The notes below the pieces were generated by a model that ran no database searches, was not told the DNA's origin, and worked only from the letters and a program-made list of their open reading frames with translations. Of a DNA stretch of 64,000 nucleotides, positions 1-11,061 are shown one piece after another. Origin of the DNA: Chrysomallon squamiferum (lineage: Eukaryota; Mollusca; Gastropoda; Neomphalida; Peltospiridae); assembly GCA_012295275.1 (NCBI GenBank), contig CM022675.1, positions 9,817,693-9,881,692 of the forward strand, read 5' to 3'. The first letter of the stretch is position 1; every line of letters begins with the position of its first letter. The position numbers and the translations under genes are program-made.

Positions 1-280
1 AGATTTATAATTTTTTCAGTTTCATTTTAAATAGATTTGTAAATATTTCAGTTTCATTTTAAATAGATTTGTAAATATTTCAATTTTATTTCTCTTAGGT
101 TTTAAATAGATATGTAAATATTTCAGTTTGTTTTTAAATAGATTTTTGATTTCAGTTTATTTCAAATAGATCTATAAACACTTCAGTTTCATTTTAAGTA
201 GTTTTATGAATATTTCAGTCAGTTTCAAATAGATCTATAAATGTCAGTTTCATTTTAAATAGATTTATGAATATGTGTAT
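1..280. repeat. Degenerate ~30-bp tandem repeat in an intron
   Basis: About nine copies of a roughly 30-bp unit of the form TTTCAGTTTCATTTTAAATA followed by GATTTGTAAATA fill the intron just before the first visible exon of the PDIA5-like gene. Each unit contains a TTTCAG, so the tract carries many decoy acceptor-like words. The acceptor actually used is at 291-293 (CAG). Confidence 0.85.
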
Positions 281-293
281 TTTCCTATTTCAG

Positions 294-422
294 GTGTGTT
301 TTGCGGCACTTGACTGTACTACATACATTGATGTGTGTGCAAGCAATGACGTCACTGGATACCCGACGTTCAAATACTTCAACTACGGCAAAAACCCACA
401 GAAATACATGGGCGGCAGAGAG
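294..422 (+). CDS. PDIA5: PDIA5-like exon A (end of first visible thioredoxin domain)
   Basis: 129 nt, phase 0 to 0, bounded by CAG and GTACGT. It encodes 43 residues starting VCFAALDC, with a DC...VC cysteine pair and the cis-proline segment GYPTFKYF. The same DC...LC pair recurs in the last domain of this protein and in the last domain of human PDIA5. The catalytic CxxC of this domain must lie on an exon upstream of the window. Confidence 0.9.
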
Positions 423-697
423 GTACGTGTGTAATTTGGTTTGTTAGTGTCCACTCTGTTTAGCTTTTTTTATTGTCTCTCTCTGTTTATATCTTTTCCT
501 GTCTTTATCTTTCTTTAATTCACTTCATCTCTCTCTCTCTCTCTCTTTTTTCTTTCCATTTCTCTCTTTCTCTCTTTTTTCTTTCCATTTCTCTCTCTCT
601 TTTCTCTCTCTTTCTCTTTCTCTCTCTCTCTCTTTCTCTCTCTCTTTTTTTTCTCTTTTCTCTTTTTTTCTTTCCATTTCTCTCTTTCTCTCTTTTT

Positions 698-788
<91 letters not shown>

Positions 789-1187
789 GTCTGTCATTAC
801 TTGTCTTTCTCTGATGACAAATCACCCTACTCACAGAATAAACACACATATAAAATATATCTGAACTCTTCGCAGACCTAATAATGTTTAAAATAACATA
901 TTATTGTAGGATTCATTTGGCAACAACAGTTTTCAACAACTGAGCTTTTTTAGCGCCAGATGTTCGACATATAACTCAGTAATAAATATGTAATTGCTCA
1001 ACATATATACTGATATACGTTTTTATTTTGTTTTTATTGGTCTATTAACGTGACGGATGCATAGTGTGATTATAATTGTACAGTGGCTCTAGCACATTAT
1101 GTATACAGGATAGATACGTATAGTATTCATAAAGTTATAAGGGCAGATTAATAAATAAAAATTATGTGTATTGTGTGTTGTGTGTGT

Positions 1188-1241
<54 letters not shown>

Positions 1242-1717
1242 GGGAATTTTATTTTGCTTCATTTTTTTTTTTTTTTCTCTAATTTAATTTAGAACTGTAA
1301 AAAATATTTCTTGGAGCACTAAGTTTTATATGTATTAGTTCTGTTGTCTTCCCTGTCTAAATTTTTCTTTTCCTAATACATGTATTTTAATTTACTGTTT
1401 TGTGTTTGTTTTTTTATTTGAACCATTTACGTATTTTTATTTATTTATTTATATACTATATATTTACTTATTTATTTACTTATTTATATACTTATTTATT
1501 TACTTATTATTTATATACTTATTTATTTACTTATTATTTATATACTTATTTATTTATTTATTTATATACTTATTTATTTACTTATTCATTTAATTATTTA
1601 ATTATTCATTTATTTAGATACTTATTTATTTATTTATTTATTTATGTATTTATTTATTTTTTTAAATTATTATTTATTTTTTTTTAAATTTACTTACTTA
1701 TTTATACTGAACCAAAT

Positions 1718-1753
<36 letters not shown>

Positions 1754-2690
1754 CAGGAGCCAGACTTTGTTCACTTCATGAAGGACCCACTGAACCCCAC
1801 CCCCACCCCCAGCCCTGCCTCAACCAAACCCGAGGAGAGCTGGAAGGACATTCCTGGACACGAGTTCATTCACCACCTGACACAGACAAACTTCAACACC
1901 TTCGTAACAGAGAAAAAATCTGTACTCGTCATGTTTTATGCACCTTGTGAGTTTTATGTTTGTTTGTGTGTTTATTTGTTTGTTTGTTAATTTGTTTATT
2001 TATTTATTTGTTTCTTTGTTAATTTATTATTTTGTCTTTATTTATTTATTTTAATTATTTATATATTTATTTGTTTGGGGGTTTTTTTGTTGTTTTTATT
2101 TTTGTTTTTTCTTGGGTTTTTTTTGTTTATTTATTTAATTATTTATTTCAGTTTATTTCTTTTAGTTAATTATGTACATGTAGTTGTATGTTATTTGTTT
2201 ATTTTGATCATTTATATAATTTTATTTATGTATATATATATATATATTTGTTTCCTTACTTATCTATCTATCTATCTGTGTATTTAAATATATTTTTCCT
2301 TCATTTCATTTATTTATATTTATTTATTTATTTATCTATCTGTATATTTAAGTATATTTTTCCTTCATTTATTTAATTTATATTATTTATATTGTTATAT
2401 TTCCATCTGCTTTTATATTTTTAATATATATTTTCAGACATATTTTATTAGTATTGTTATATGTTTCTTTTTAAATTGCGTCAGTTCAAATGAAAATTTT
2501 ATAGTCTTTTTTGTTTATTTTGTAAATTTAATATATATGGTTTATATAATTATTTTTATTTATTTATTTTTGACTGTTTTAGGGTGTGGTCACTGTATGG
2601 CGATGAAGCCAGCCTACTGTGAGGCAGCCACAGTGTTGAAAGATGAAGGGGTAATTATACACAACAACACTGATAATATTTGTTTAAATT

Positions 2691-2738
<48 letters not shown>

Positions 2739-4401
2739 CTTATTATTTTATTTTATTTTATTAATTTATTTTTATTATTATTTATTTTATTAATTAATTT
2801 ATTATTATTATTTTATATTATATTATTTTATTTATTTTATTTTTTTTAAATTGGTGCGTATCTTTTGGTTTGATTTTTATTTATATGTTGTTACACTGCA
2901 GTGATTTTTGTATTATGTTAAATTTGTTGTATTATATTACACTGTATTATACAGTATTACATCTTATCATAGTATTACATCTTATATAGTATTACATCAT
3001 ATCATATAGTATTACATCTTATTATATAGTATTACATTGTATTGTGTATCACCATATCACATAGTATTACATTGTATTGTGTATCACCATTTCACATAGT
3101 GTTACATTAAGTATATTATGTTAAGTTACAGGACATCACATTAAATTACTGTTTGCTCAGTTCTTAACTTTTTAACATATTTATTCACTTACTAACATAC
3201 TTATTTACTTACTTAATATATTTAAATTTGTATGCTCTATTATTTGCTTACTTATTTACTATTCATTCACTTACTTAAATTATTTAAATTTGTTTGCTCA
3301 ATTCTTTACTTATTTACATACATACTTAATTACCTACTTTATTTATTCACTTACTTACTTACTATTGTGGAATACAACATTTACTGCAACTTAGAATAGC
3401 TGTGAAGAGTTTTCAAGGATATTTGATCCTGTGACCATCCATACTTGAACCCAGACTGTTTTATAGTAAACTGTTTGTCTTTTAGATTGATGCTGCACTA
3501 GCTGCTGTTGATGCTACTGTAGAAGGTGTGCTGGCAGCCAAATACAATGTAAAAGGATACCCTTCACGTAAGTATTTTTTTATTTTTAGTTTAATATATT
3601 TTTTTTTTTTTTTAATTATTGTTGTTGTTATTTTTGTTATTATTATTATTATTATTATTACTGAAATATTGCTGTTGTTAAGTGTTTTAATGAAAATCTG
3701 TGACCCAACATATGAAATTTAGTATTAAGTCACATTTTTGTTGATATTGAGTTAAAGCAAATATTCCTATTTTTTTATATAATATTTCTGTCATAAATTT
3801 GTTTTAATATCATCTCCATTTCCATAACTTGTATGATGTATGATATGAAATGTTATTAATTGTATATTTTTTTAACGTTTTTATGTCGTTTGTCATGATA
3901 TCATTATTATTTAATATTCTTTTTTCTTTCTTTCTTTTTCTTTTCATCTCTTACATAGTACAGTATTTTAAGTAAGTATTTCACTTTTGTTTTTTGAAAT
4001 GTCTTTTTTTTTTATGATGATTGTTTACCACTCTCTCTCCTCTCTTCTGAGAGAAAAATTGAATTTATTTATTTATTTAATACAACAGTTATTGTTTTTA
4101 TTTTTATCATTATTGTTATTGTTGTTGTACTGTTATATTGTGATTGTTATAATCATCCTCATCACTGTTGTTATTGTTGTTCTTGTCATTATTGTTATTA
4201 TTATTACTTCTACCATTACTACAAAATATAAATATTATTAATTTTTTTTTTAATTTTTAATATTTCTTTTATTACAGAAATGGAGAATTTGCATTTGAAT
4301 ATTCCAAAGGTCGAAGCAAAGATGACCTTGTTAATTTCATGAAGGAGTAAGTATTAGTCACTGTAGTGTTTTAAGCAAGTGTCCTTTATACACAGGTCAC
4401 A

Positions 4402-4440
<39 letters not shown>

Positions 4441-5431
4441 GAGTTAATTATTTTATTTCTTTTATCATTTTTATAATTAGAAGTAAGATTTTTCTAGGTT
4501 ATGTTAATGAGTTTATTTTTTTTATGTATTTATGAAGATTGCTGTTTCAGCAATTTAAATGTATAAATGTGACTGAACATAAGTTTTCTTTGATCTATTT
4601 TTAGCCCAAAGGCTCCCCCACCACCCCCACCCCCAGAGCCAGAATGGAGTGAAGAGAAATCCGATGTTTACTTCCCGACCGGAGATGATTTTGATTCGTT
4701 CATTAAAAAAGAAAAATCTGTTCTGGTTATGTTTTATGCTCCATGTAAGTTGTTTGGGTTCTTTGTAAAGTTAAAGTGCCTATGTTTTATTTGAATTAAT
4801 AGCGAAAAATCTATTTTGCTTGCTTTTAAGTTACGTTTTTACTGCTGTCCAATCTTAATTAAAAATAAAGTATAACAACAGTGGAAGCAGAAAGATAAAA
4901 AAAAAAAATAAAAAAAATGTGAGTATTTTAAAACGGTAGAAATAAATTTCGGTAATTGTTACATTTATTGTGGCAATTGTTACTGTAATTAAATACTTAA
5001 TAATTTTGCTATGAATTATTTTTTAATATATATTTATTTATATTTATAGCTATTTTATTGTTTTGTTTTCCTTACTTTATGTTATTTGTTTTATTTATTT
5101 AATTTTATTTCATTTATTTTTTATTTTATTAATTTTATATTCTGTATTTTGTTATATTTTATTTTATTTTATTTTGTTATTTCATTTCATTTCATTTATT
5201 TATTTTCTTTATTTACTTATTCTATTCTATTCTATTCTATTCTATTCTATTCTATCTATTTATTTATTTATTTATTAACTTATTTATTTATTTTCTTATA
5301 TACACATTTAAGATAAATGTAAATTATAATTAATAAATAAATATGTTTTGAATTCACTTTTATTTGTTTTTATAAAAAAATACAATATATTATTGTTATT
5401 ATTTTCTTCTTCTTCTTGTCATCATCATTAT

Positions 5432-5471
<40 letters not shown>

Positions 5472-6009
5472 AGGGTGTGGACATTGTAAAAAAATGAAAC
5501 CAGCCTACCAGTCTGCAGCTACAACGCTAAAAGATGAACTTCCCGAGGTAAAGCTTGCTGCAGTCGATGCAACGAAACACAGTGGAATAGCTTCAAAATA
5601 CAAGCGTCAAAGGCTTCCCCACTCTGAAATATTTTGAGTAGGTTTTTACGTTTTAGTTGTGTTTTTTTTGGTTGTTCTTTTAACTTGCTTTGTGAAGAAA
5701 TAGTTTGAATGGCCAGAACAATGGAAATGTGTAATGGGTTTGGTTTAGGTTAATTATAATTTAATATTGGAAAGATAATGAATGAAAAATTTATTTTTTA
5801 AGTTTTGAATTGATTTATACATTTTTAGTATAAGTAGACAAATGTGCATTAGCACATACATACCGTCATATTTGTACATAGAGAGATATACAGAGTTTAG
5901 ATGAACACACACACACACACACACACACATATCCTATACGCAATTCTTCTTTTTCTTATCATTAAGATTGTTATTGTTAATGTTATAATAGTTAGTTATT
6001 ATTATTGCT

Positions 6010-6044
<35 letters not shown>

Positions 6045-6186
6045 TATTATTAATATTATCATTTCATCTGTTTTGTATGTAATCATATTACTTATTTACT
6101 TATTTATCATCATTATCATCATCAATTGTTATTATTGTTATTATTAATATTGTTATCAGTATTTCATCTGTTTTGTATATAACCAC

Positions 6187-6217
<31 letters not shown>

Positions 6218-8118
6218 GTTTATTTATTTATTTATTTATTTATTTTATTTAAATCCTGTTTTCAGAAAAGGCAAACTGAAGTCAGAATACACGTCAGGAA
6301 GGACTGAAGATGAATTAGTGTTGTTTATGAAAAGGTAAATTTTTAAACTCTGTAGACTTTCAAATTTATTTATTTGTTTTAATTTCTTTTTGTTTTTATT
6401 TCAACTGTGACCAAAAAAGATGCTCTTAGATTTATTTTTCATACCTTTATTATTTTTCAATTACTATCAATTTTGTGGTAAATAAAAAAATTATTTTTTA
6501 TTTATCTATTTATTTATTTATATATTTTAATTAATTAATTAATTTATTTATTTTTGTGTATTATTAATATTTATATATTGTTTTTTTTTTAGCTATTTTT
6601 AGTAATTGTGTAAAAACATGGTGTGTATAATTATACATACAAATGTATGTGTGTGATTGTATATATGTAACATATGTTCATATATTTATATCTGTGTTGG
6701 GTATTTATAATAATTGGCTTTGTTTTGTACCTAATTGAAATTTCAAAATTATGTTTTCCAATTTTTTTTTTTCTTTCTTTCTAATTCAACAGTATACAAA
6801 CATTTCTAATTCAACATTTAAAAACAATTTTCTAAATTTTATTATCCTTTTTTTCTCTTTTTTTCCAGCAATTTTTTTCCAGTTTTGACAGAATCTGAAT
6901 GGAAAGCTCATCCAGCAATGTCAAACATCTGACAGTGAAGAATTTTGAAGAATCTTTGCGGCTGAAGGTTGCTGCGCTGGTGTTTTACTACACTGATGGT
7001 TGTGACAGGTGTGACGATGTAAAAAGACACTACCAAGAAGCCGCTGACGTTTTGAAGAGAAACAAAAGAAGAGCTTTTGCAGCTGTAGATTGTTCAACGC
7101 AACGAGGTAGTCACGTTTTTGTTAAAGATTTTATTTTATTTTATTTTATTAATTTTATTTATTTAAAACAATCAGGTAGTTTATGTCCTTGTTAAAGTTT
7201 TTATTTTATTTTATTTATTTAAAACAATCACATATTTTATGTTGTTATATATAAATTTATTTATTTATATATATTTATTTTTTTATTTTATTTTTTTAAA
7301 AGTTATATGCTTTTAAAGTACTATTTATATTGATGATTGTTTTTGTTTCCTGTTCTTATTTATTTATTTATTATATATTGTTATTTTATGTTTTATTTAT
7401 TTTATTTATTTAGATAGTTCAAAGCATTGAGGTAGTTATGTTCTTGTTAAAAAAATAAATTTGTTTAATTTTTTTTATTTTATGTTTGTTTGTTTATTTT
7501 GTTTTATTTTGTTTTATTTTATTTAAAACAACATTTTTATTTATTTGAATGAGATATATATCATATTGTGTTATTTTATTTTATTTAATTTGTTGTTTGT
7601 TTGTTTTGTTTCTATATTTTATTTATTTTATTTTTTATTTATTTTATTTTCTTTTATTTTTATTACTTATTTAAAACAAAAAAGTTTCATTTTATTTTTT
7701 TATCATGTAAATAGTAATCTTTAAAAATACCTTTCTATTTATCTTGATTTTATCTTCATAGTAAAATACAATCTGTTTACTAGAAACCAATCTTTGCTAA
7801 TTAAAAAGTATAAAATATCCAAGTATGCTGATAATAATCTATTTCATCATAACTAATAAATTTTAAAAAAAAGAAGAAAAGATATCAATCTTTACTAATT
7901 ATGAAGTATAAAATACCAACAACCACTAACTTTTCTCTCTCTCTTTTTTTTTTCTTATTTTAATTTCAGAGCTATGTGACAGAGAAAATGTAAAAACTTT
8001 TCCCACTCTGAAGTTATTCGTGTCAGGTGAGTTTCTGGTGGACTACAATGGAGAGACAACAAAAGAAGAGCTAGTGAAATTTCTTAAAGATGCCCCCACG
8101 GCCAAGGACGAACTCTGA
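294..8118 (+). CDS. PDIA5: PDIA5-like protein disulfide isomerase, 3' eleven exons (5' end outside window)
   Basis: Predicted oxidoreductase of the ER lumen that forms, breaks or rearranges disulfides in secretory proteins. The visible 436 residues (numbered from the first full codon) hold: the C-terminal half of a thioredoxin domain (1-43, cis-proline motif GYPTF); domain 2 with WCGHC at 107-111 and cis-Pro 155; domain 3 with WCGHC at 231-235 and cis-Pro about 279; domain 4 with GCDRC at 352-356 and cis-Pro 399; and a terminal KDEL (433-436) for ER retrieval. Proline-rich linkers ending in E-x-x-W or E-W, as in vertebrate PDIA5, separate the domains. Human PDIA5 has three catalytic domains (CSMC, CGHC, CPHC) and ends in KEEL, so this protein seems to carry an extra domain. 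All introns are GT-AG. Two one-base indels (exons 8 and 10) interrupt the frame and probably are assembly errors. The family is secure; strict PDIA5 orthology is inferred. Confidence 0.9.
470..1720. repeat. Intron between exons A and B: CT, GT and TTTA microsatellites
   Basis: Contains a pyrimidine tract that becomes pure (CT)n at about 700-780, (GT)n at 1190-1239, T-runs, and a long (TTTA)-type tract with ACTT interruptions at about 1435-1690. Between 790 and 1140 the sequence is unique and AT-rich. Nothing gene-like is seen. Confidence 0.9.
1720..1753. repeat. Homopolymer T(34) serving as polypyrimidine tract
   Basis: A run of 34 T immediately precedes the CAG acceptor of exon B. Confidence 0.9.
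1757..1946 (+). CDS. PDIA5: PDIA5-like exon B (linker and start of domain 2)
   Basis: 190 nt, phase 0 to 1. The acceptor follows a run of 34 T. It encodes the end of the first domain (DFVHFMKDP), a proline/threonine-rich linker, the linker tryptophan and the beta strand SVLVMFYAP. The donor GTGAGT splits the codon of the active-site tryptophan (T|GG), exactly as in exon G. Confidence 0.92.
1947..2582. repeat. Intron: T/A-rich with TTTA/GTTT repeats
   Basis: Almost wholly TTTA, GTTT and TATC short repeats with a (TA)n at about 2229-2247. Nothing else is seen. Confidence 0.85.
2583..2650 (+). CDS. PDIA5: PDIA5-like exon C (CGHC active site of domain 2)
   Basis: 68 nt, phase 1 to 0. It completes Trp and encodes CGHCMAMKPAY and the following helix to KDEG. 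Donor GTAATT. CGHC is the standard PDI redox motif, with the N-terminal Cys as nucleophile. Confidence 0.92.
2651..3485. repeat. Intron: TTTA microsatellite and ~20-bp AGTATTACAT minisatellite
   Basis: (TTTA)n at about 2694-2740, then about seven to eight copies of a roughly 20-bp unit containing AGTATTACATCTTATCATAT at about 2935-3115, then ACTT-rich sequence to about 3365. Confidence 0.85.
3486..3567 (+). CDS. PDIA5: PDIA5-like exon D (central strand and cis-proline of domain 2)
   Basis: 82 nt, phase 0 to 1, acceptor TTTTAG and donor GTAAGT. It encodes ALAAVDAT and KYNVKGYPS, the thioredoxin strand and the cis-proline that faces the active site. The last base is the first base of a Leu codon completed by the microexon at 3959. 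Confidence 0.9.
3959..3971 (+). CDS. PDIA5: PDIA5-like exon E, a 13-nt microexon
   Basis: 13 nt between ACATAG and GTAAGT, phase 1 to 2. It supplies the residues L-Q-Y-F and two bases of Lys. Without it, exon D cannot be joined in frame to the exon at 4278; with it, the protein reads YPSLQYFKNGEF, matching LKYFKNGE of vertebrate PDIA5 and LKYFEKGK of domain 3. The exons C+D+E add up to 163 nt, the length expected for the single exon encoding the same part of domain 3. Confidence 0.85.
4278..4346 (+). CDS. PDIA5: PDIA5-like exon F (end of domain 2)
   Basis: 69 nt, phase 2 to 2. It encodes NGEFAFEYSKGRSKDDLVNF and MK, the last strands and helix of domain 2. Donor GTAAGT. The exon at 6266 for domain 3 has the same length and the same phases, a trace of internal duplication. 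Confidence 0.92.
4605..4744 (+). CDS. PDIA5: PDIA5-like exon G (proline linker and start of domain 3)
   Basis: 140 nt, phase 2 to 1. It encodes a run of seven prolines followed by EPEW, then the domain 3 start with SVLVMFYAP. The donor GTAAGT again splits the active-site Trp codon after T. Confidence 0.93.
4745..5473. repeat. Intron with TCTAT and TA microsatellites up to the splice acceptor
   Basis: TTTA-rich sequence, (TCTAT)n at 5219-5255, and (TA)n at about 5435-5469 that ends only four bases before exon H. The usual pyrimidine tract is replaced by alternating TA. Confidence 0.88.
5474..5637 (+). CDS. PDIA5: PDIA5-like exon H (CGHC active site of domain 3), with a +1 frameshift
   Basis: 164 nt as read; 163 nt are expected. 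It encodes WCGHCKKMKPAY, LAAVDATKHSG and, after one surplus base in 5602-5605 (most simply G5604), NVKGFPTLKYFE. Read literally, the frame ends at a TGA formed by the last three exon bases. Removing one base restores a gap-free 55-residue match to domain 2. The acceptor follows directly on a (TA)n tract; the donor is GTAGGT. Confidence 0.88.
5638..6265. repeat. Intron with CA, ATC and TTTA microsatellites
   Basis: (CA)n at about 5907-5930, (ATC)n at about 6008-6045 and (TTTA)n at about 6187-6248. Unique sequence at 5640-5900 shows no exon signal. Confidence 0.85.
6266..6334 (+). CDS. PDIA5: PDIA5-like exon I (end of domain 3)
   Basis: 69 nt, phase 2 to 2, acceptor TTTTCAG and donor GTAAAT. 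It encodes KGKLKSEYTSGRTEDELVLF and MK. It has the same length and phases as the exon at 4278. Confidence 0.92.
6869..7106 (+). CDS. PDIA5: PDIA5-like exon J (linker and CDRC site of domain 4), with a -1 frameshift
   Basis: 238 nt as read; 239 are expected. The acceptor TTTTTCCAG gives a linker ending TESEW. One base is then missing, most simply from the AAA at 6901-6903, before SSSSNVKHL. The domain continues AALVFYYTDGCDRCDDVKRH and FAAVDCSTQR. The usual tryptophan before the first active-site Cys is Gly, and the motif is CDRC. An acceptor at 6903-6904 would avoid the indel but would drop the conserved linker Trp and has no pyrimidine tract. Donor GTAGTC, phase 1. Confidence 0.85.
7107..7969. 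repeat. Intron built of copies of the exon J donor region
   Basis: The donor junction GAG|GTAGTCACG...TTGTTAAAG at 7104-7131 is echoed at about 7171-7196 and, with some exon bases, at about 7413-7450 (GATAGTTCAAAGCATTGAGGT then AGTTATGTTCTTGTTAAA). Between the copies lie TTTTA/ATTT runs. Confidence 0.7.
7970..8118 (+). CDS. PDIA5: PDIA5-like last coding exon K, ends KDEL
   Basis: 149 nt. It completes Glu and encodes LCDRENVKTFPTLKLF, a final strand and helix (EELVKFLKD), then APTAKDEL and TGA (8116-8118). KDEL is the canonical ER retrieval signal. The internal GGTGAGTTT at 8026 looks like a donor but is coding (SGEF). Confidence 0.93.
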
Positions 8119-8151
8119 TAACTTGGTGCTATTTTTAGAAAAAAAATATAT

Positions 8152-8157
8152 ATTAAA
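8152..8157 (+). promoter_or_regulatory. Candidate poly(A) signal ATTAAA
   Basis: ATTAAA lies 34 bases after the stop codon of the PDIA5-like gene. An AATAAA at 8561-8566 is a possible distal alternative. Confidence 0.4.
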
Positions 8158-8803
<646 letters not shown>

Positions 8804-8880
8804 TATTTAATTTATTTATTTATTTACTACCTGATTATTGTTTTTATATTGTTTTTGCTCTTGCTCATTTTTTAAAGGTT

Positions 8881-9296
8881 TTATGTGGGTATCTAAAAAT
8901 AAGAATTATAGTCTAAGAAAGATAACCGCCGTTTTTAAAGAAAAAAAGAGTTTTTCCCCTTACTCCGAACTGTTTTACTATAGGAATGAATAACATCCAA
9001 TGATTAGCGCAATTTAGTCTATGAGGAGTTATTTCCCTTAGTCTGTTACACTCTCTTTCTCTGCAACAACTGATCGATTTAATACAATTTACTTGAAGTA
9101 AAATAACAACTACAAAATGAGTAACTTTTCTTTGTTTGTTGCCGAAATAATTTGTGAAATGGTTAATAAAAGTCAGTTCTAATTAGAATTATTTAAAAAA
9201 TGGAAGTGAAAGGCAAACGTAACATAAAGAATAAGAAGAATAAACATTACTTTGTTTCACTGGATTTATAAGTTTTGCAGTAGACAATTTTTTTTG

Positions 9297-9351
<55 letters not shown>

Positions 9352-10380
9352 CAACTGGAATAAACGATGAAACGGGCAGATCCTGTAAATGTCCGTATTT
9401 TCATGCGCACACACACACACACACACGAAACTAAGACCATACCTAAAATACGAACGTGCATCCATTTTGTACGATTTGGGGCGAGGTTTGGAGGATAACG
9501 GGGTTTATTGCCACCCATTTATATAAAGATGGATATTCCAGTTTTAGAAAATACCATTGCCGGTTTATACAAGAGTCATTATATATATTGAACGCTCATT
9601 ATAACAGATACACAGGTCCGTGTTAAAATACAAACATTCTGGACCATTAAAGCCTATTTTTCCTGACGTGCTTCGCAGATAACTATCAAATTCTCACTCT
9701 AATCCCACTAATACATTTATCTACCATCGCTTCCCGTACACCACGATAAAACACTGCGAACCCTTTCATTTAAACATCACCAGTCATAAAAGTTATTTTC
9801 AACAGGATTTTCTCGGCCTAGCATAAATACGTACTAAACATTTCCTCAAACCTCCTGGGAGTTGTCCGCTCTTGTCTAAATCGACTGTTAATTATTAGTA
9901 CATTGTACGCAGACGAAAAATTACCCTAGTTTAACCACGACGGTATCAATGGCGTGCTTTGGGTACCCCGCGCTGAAGAAATTCCGGTCGTTAGATGAAC
10001 CCGTTTTTTCACAATGGCCGGATTTAGAGTTTCACGCTTTGGTCATTCTGAAAGGGGAGATAAGCCGATAATTTGGACATGTTGGCGTTTGAGAGATTCC
10101 TAATTAAACCCTTGTATGTAATTCGGTGGCTTTGGCGGTCCACATTACTTCTTCATGTGAGTTTTTTCGTTGATAAAATAAAAAATAAAAAAATAAAATA
10201 AATACGTGAAGTGTAAAAGAAAATAACGATATTTAACCTTTTTAAAAACGACTTAAGACTCAGATAAGAGATAAAAAATAGAACATCTGTCGACGGACGT
10301 ATGGATGGATATATGGTCACATCAGTGTGAATTTCAGGGGTAGTTTTATTGTTGCCCCCTTATTCAAATAGTATTCATAT
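8881..10380. other. Mostly unique, CpG-bearing intergenic sequence
   Basis: Apart from a T-run plus (ATT)n at 9296-9352 and (CA)n at about 9408-9426, this stretch is non-repetitive and contains many CpG dinucleotides, unlike the sequence right of 19 kb. A GGGGAGATAA word is at about 10054-10063. No open frame with coding character was found; it may be regulatory. Confidence 0.5.
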
Positions 10381-10386
10381 TTTATT

Positions 10387-10393
<7 letters not shown>

Positions 10394-10440
<47 letters not shown>
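10394..10440. repeat. (ATT)n microsatellite
   Basis: TTTA copies run into a pure ATT array. The flanks to 10780 are AT-rich with no gene seen. Confidence 0.93.
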
Positions 10441-10827
10441 TGTGCTTCTTTTATTCATTTATTTATTTTGGATTGATTTTCTTGTAGTAAAACGTATCTC
10501 AGTCTTCAGGATTAAATCCATACGTTTTCTAAAAAATTTGGTTTCAATAAAGATAATAATGAACAAAGTTTCTGATACTTAGATTAGTAAGCCTAATGGT
10601 TATTGTTATTATTATTATTTTGATTAATAAAGAACATTTTTAGTAAATAAAAATAAAAACAAAACAAAACAAACATACAAGCAACAACAAAACCTTTTCT
10701 TTTAGTTTTTTCCTTCTTTCATCTTCGTGTTCTTTGTCTTCTACTCTTTCATTCTTTCTCGCTGTCCATCTTCCTTATCCTATTTCTTTTCCCTCTGTCT
10801 TTTCTCAGTTTCTCTGTCTCTTTATCT

Positions 10828-10971
10828 GTCTACCTACCTACCTGTCTATTTATCTTTCTATCTACTACATATCTATCTATCTATCCGTCTGTCTGTCCGT
10901 CGGTCTATCTATCTAATTATCTTTCTATTTTTCAGTGAGTCTGTTTTCTTCTGTTTTTTTCTCACACCTCC

Positions 10972-11058
<87 letters not shown>
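10828..11058. repeat. CTAT/CTGT tract followed by ~83-bp (CT)n
   Basis: Degenerate CTAC/CTAT/CTGT tetranucleotides at 10828-10915, then a nearly pure CT array at 10976-11058. Confidence 0.92.

Positions 11059-11061
<3 letters not shown>

Noticed and set aside
473-849. Open frames of over 100 residues rich in Leu/Ser or Arg/Glu on both strands
   Set aside because: They are translations of CT/GA dinucleotide arrays. The same applies to frames at 10.7-11.2, 13.3-13.7, 16.2-16.5, 23.2-23.8, 24.7-24.9, 26.5-26.9, 31.0-31.7, 37.8-38.5 and 42.7-43.0 kb.
6899-7106. Independent start codon at 6899 for the last PDI domain
   Set aside because: It lies inside exon J. The apparent start arises because a one-base loss displaces the frame; the conserved linker Trp just upstream shows that the exon continues the same protein.
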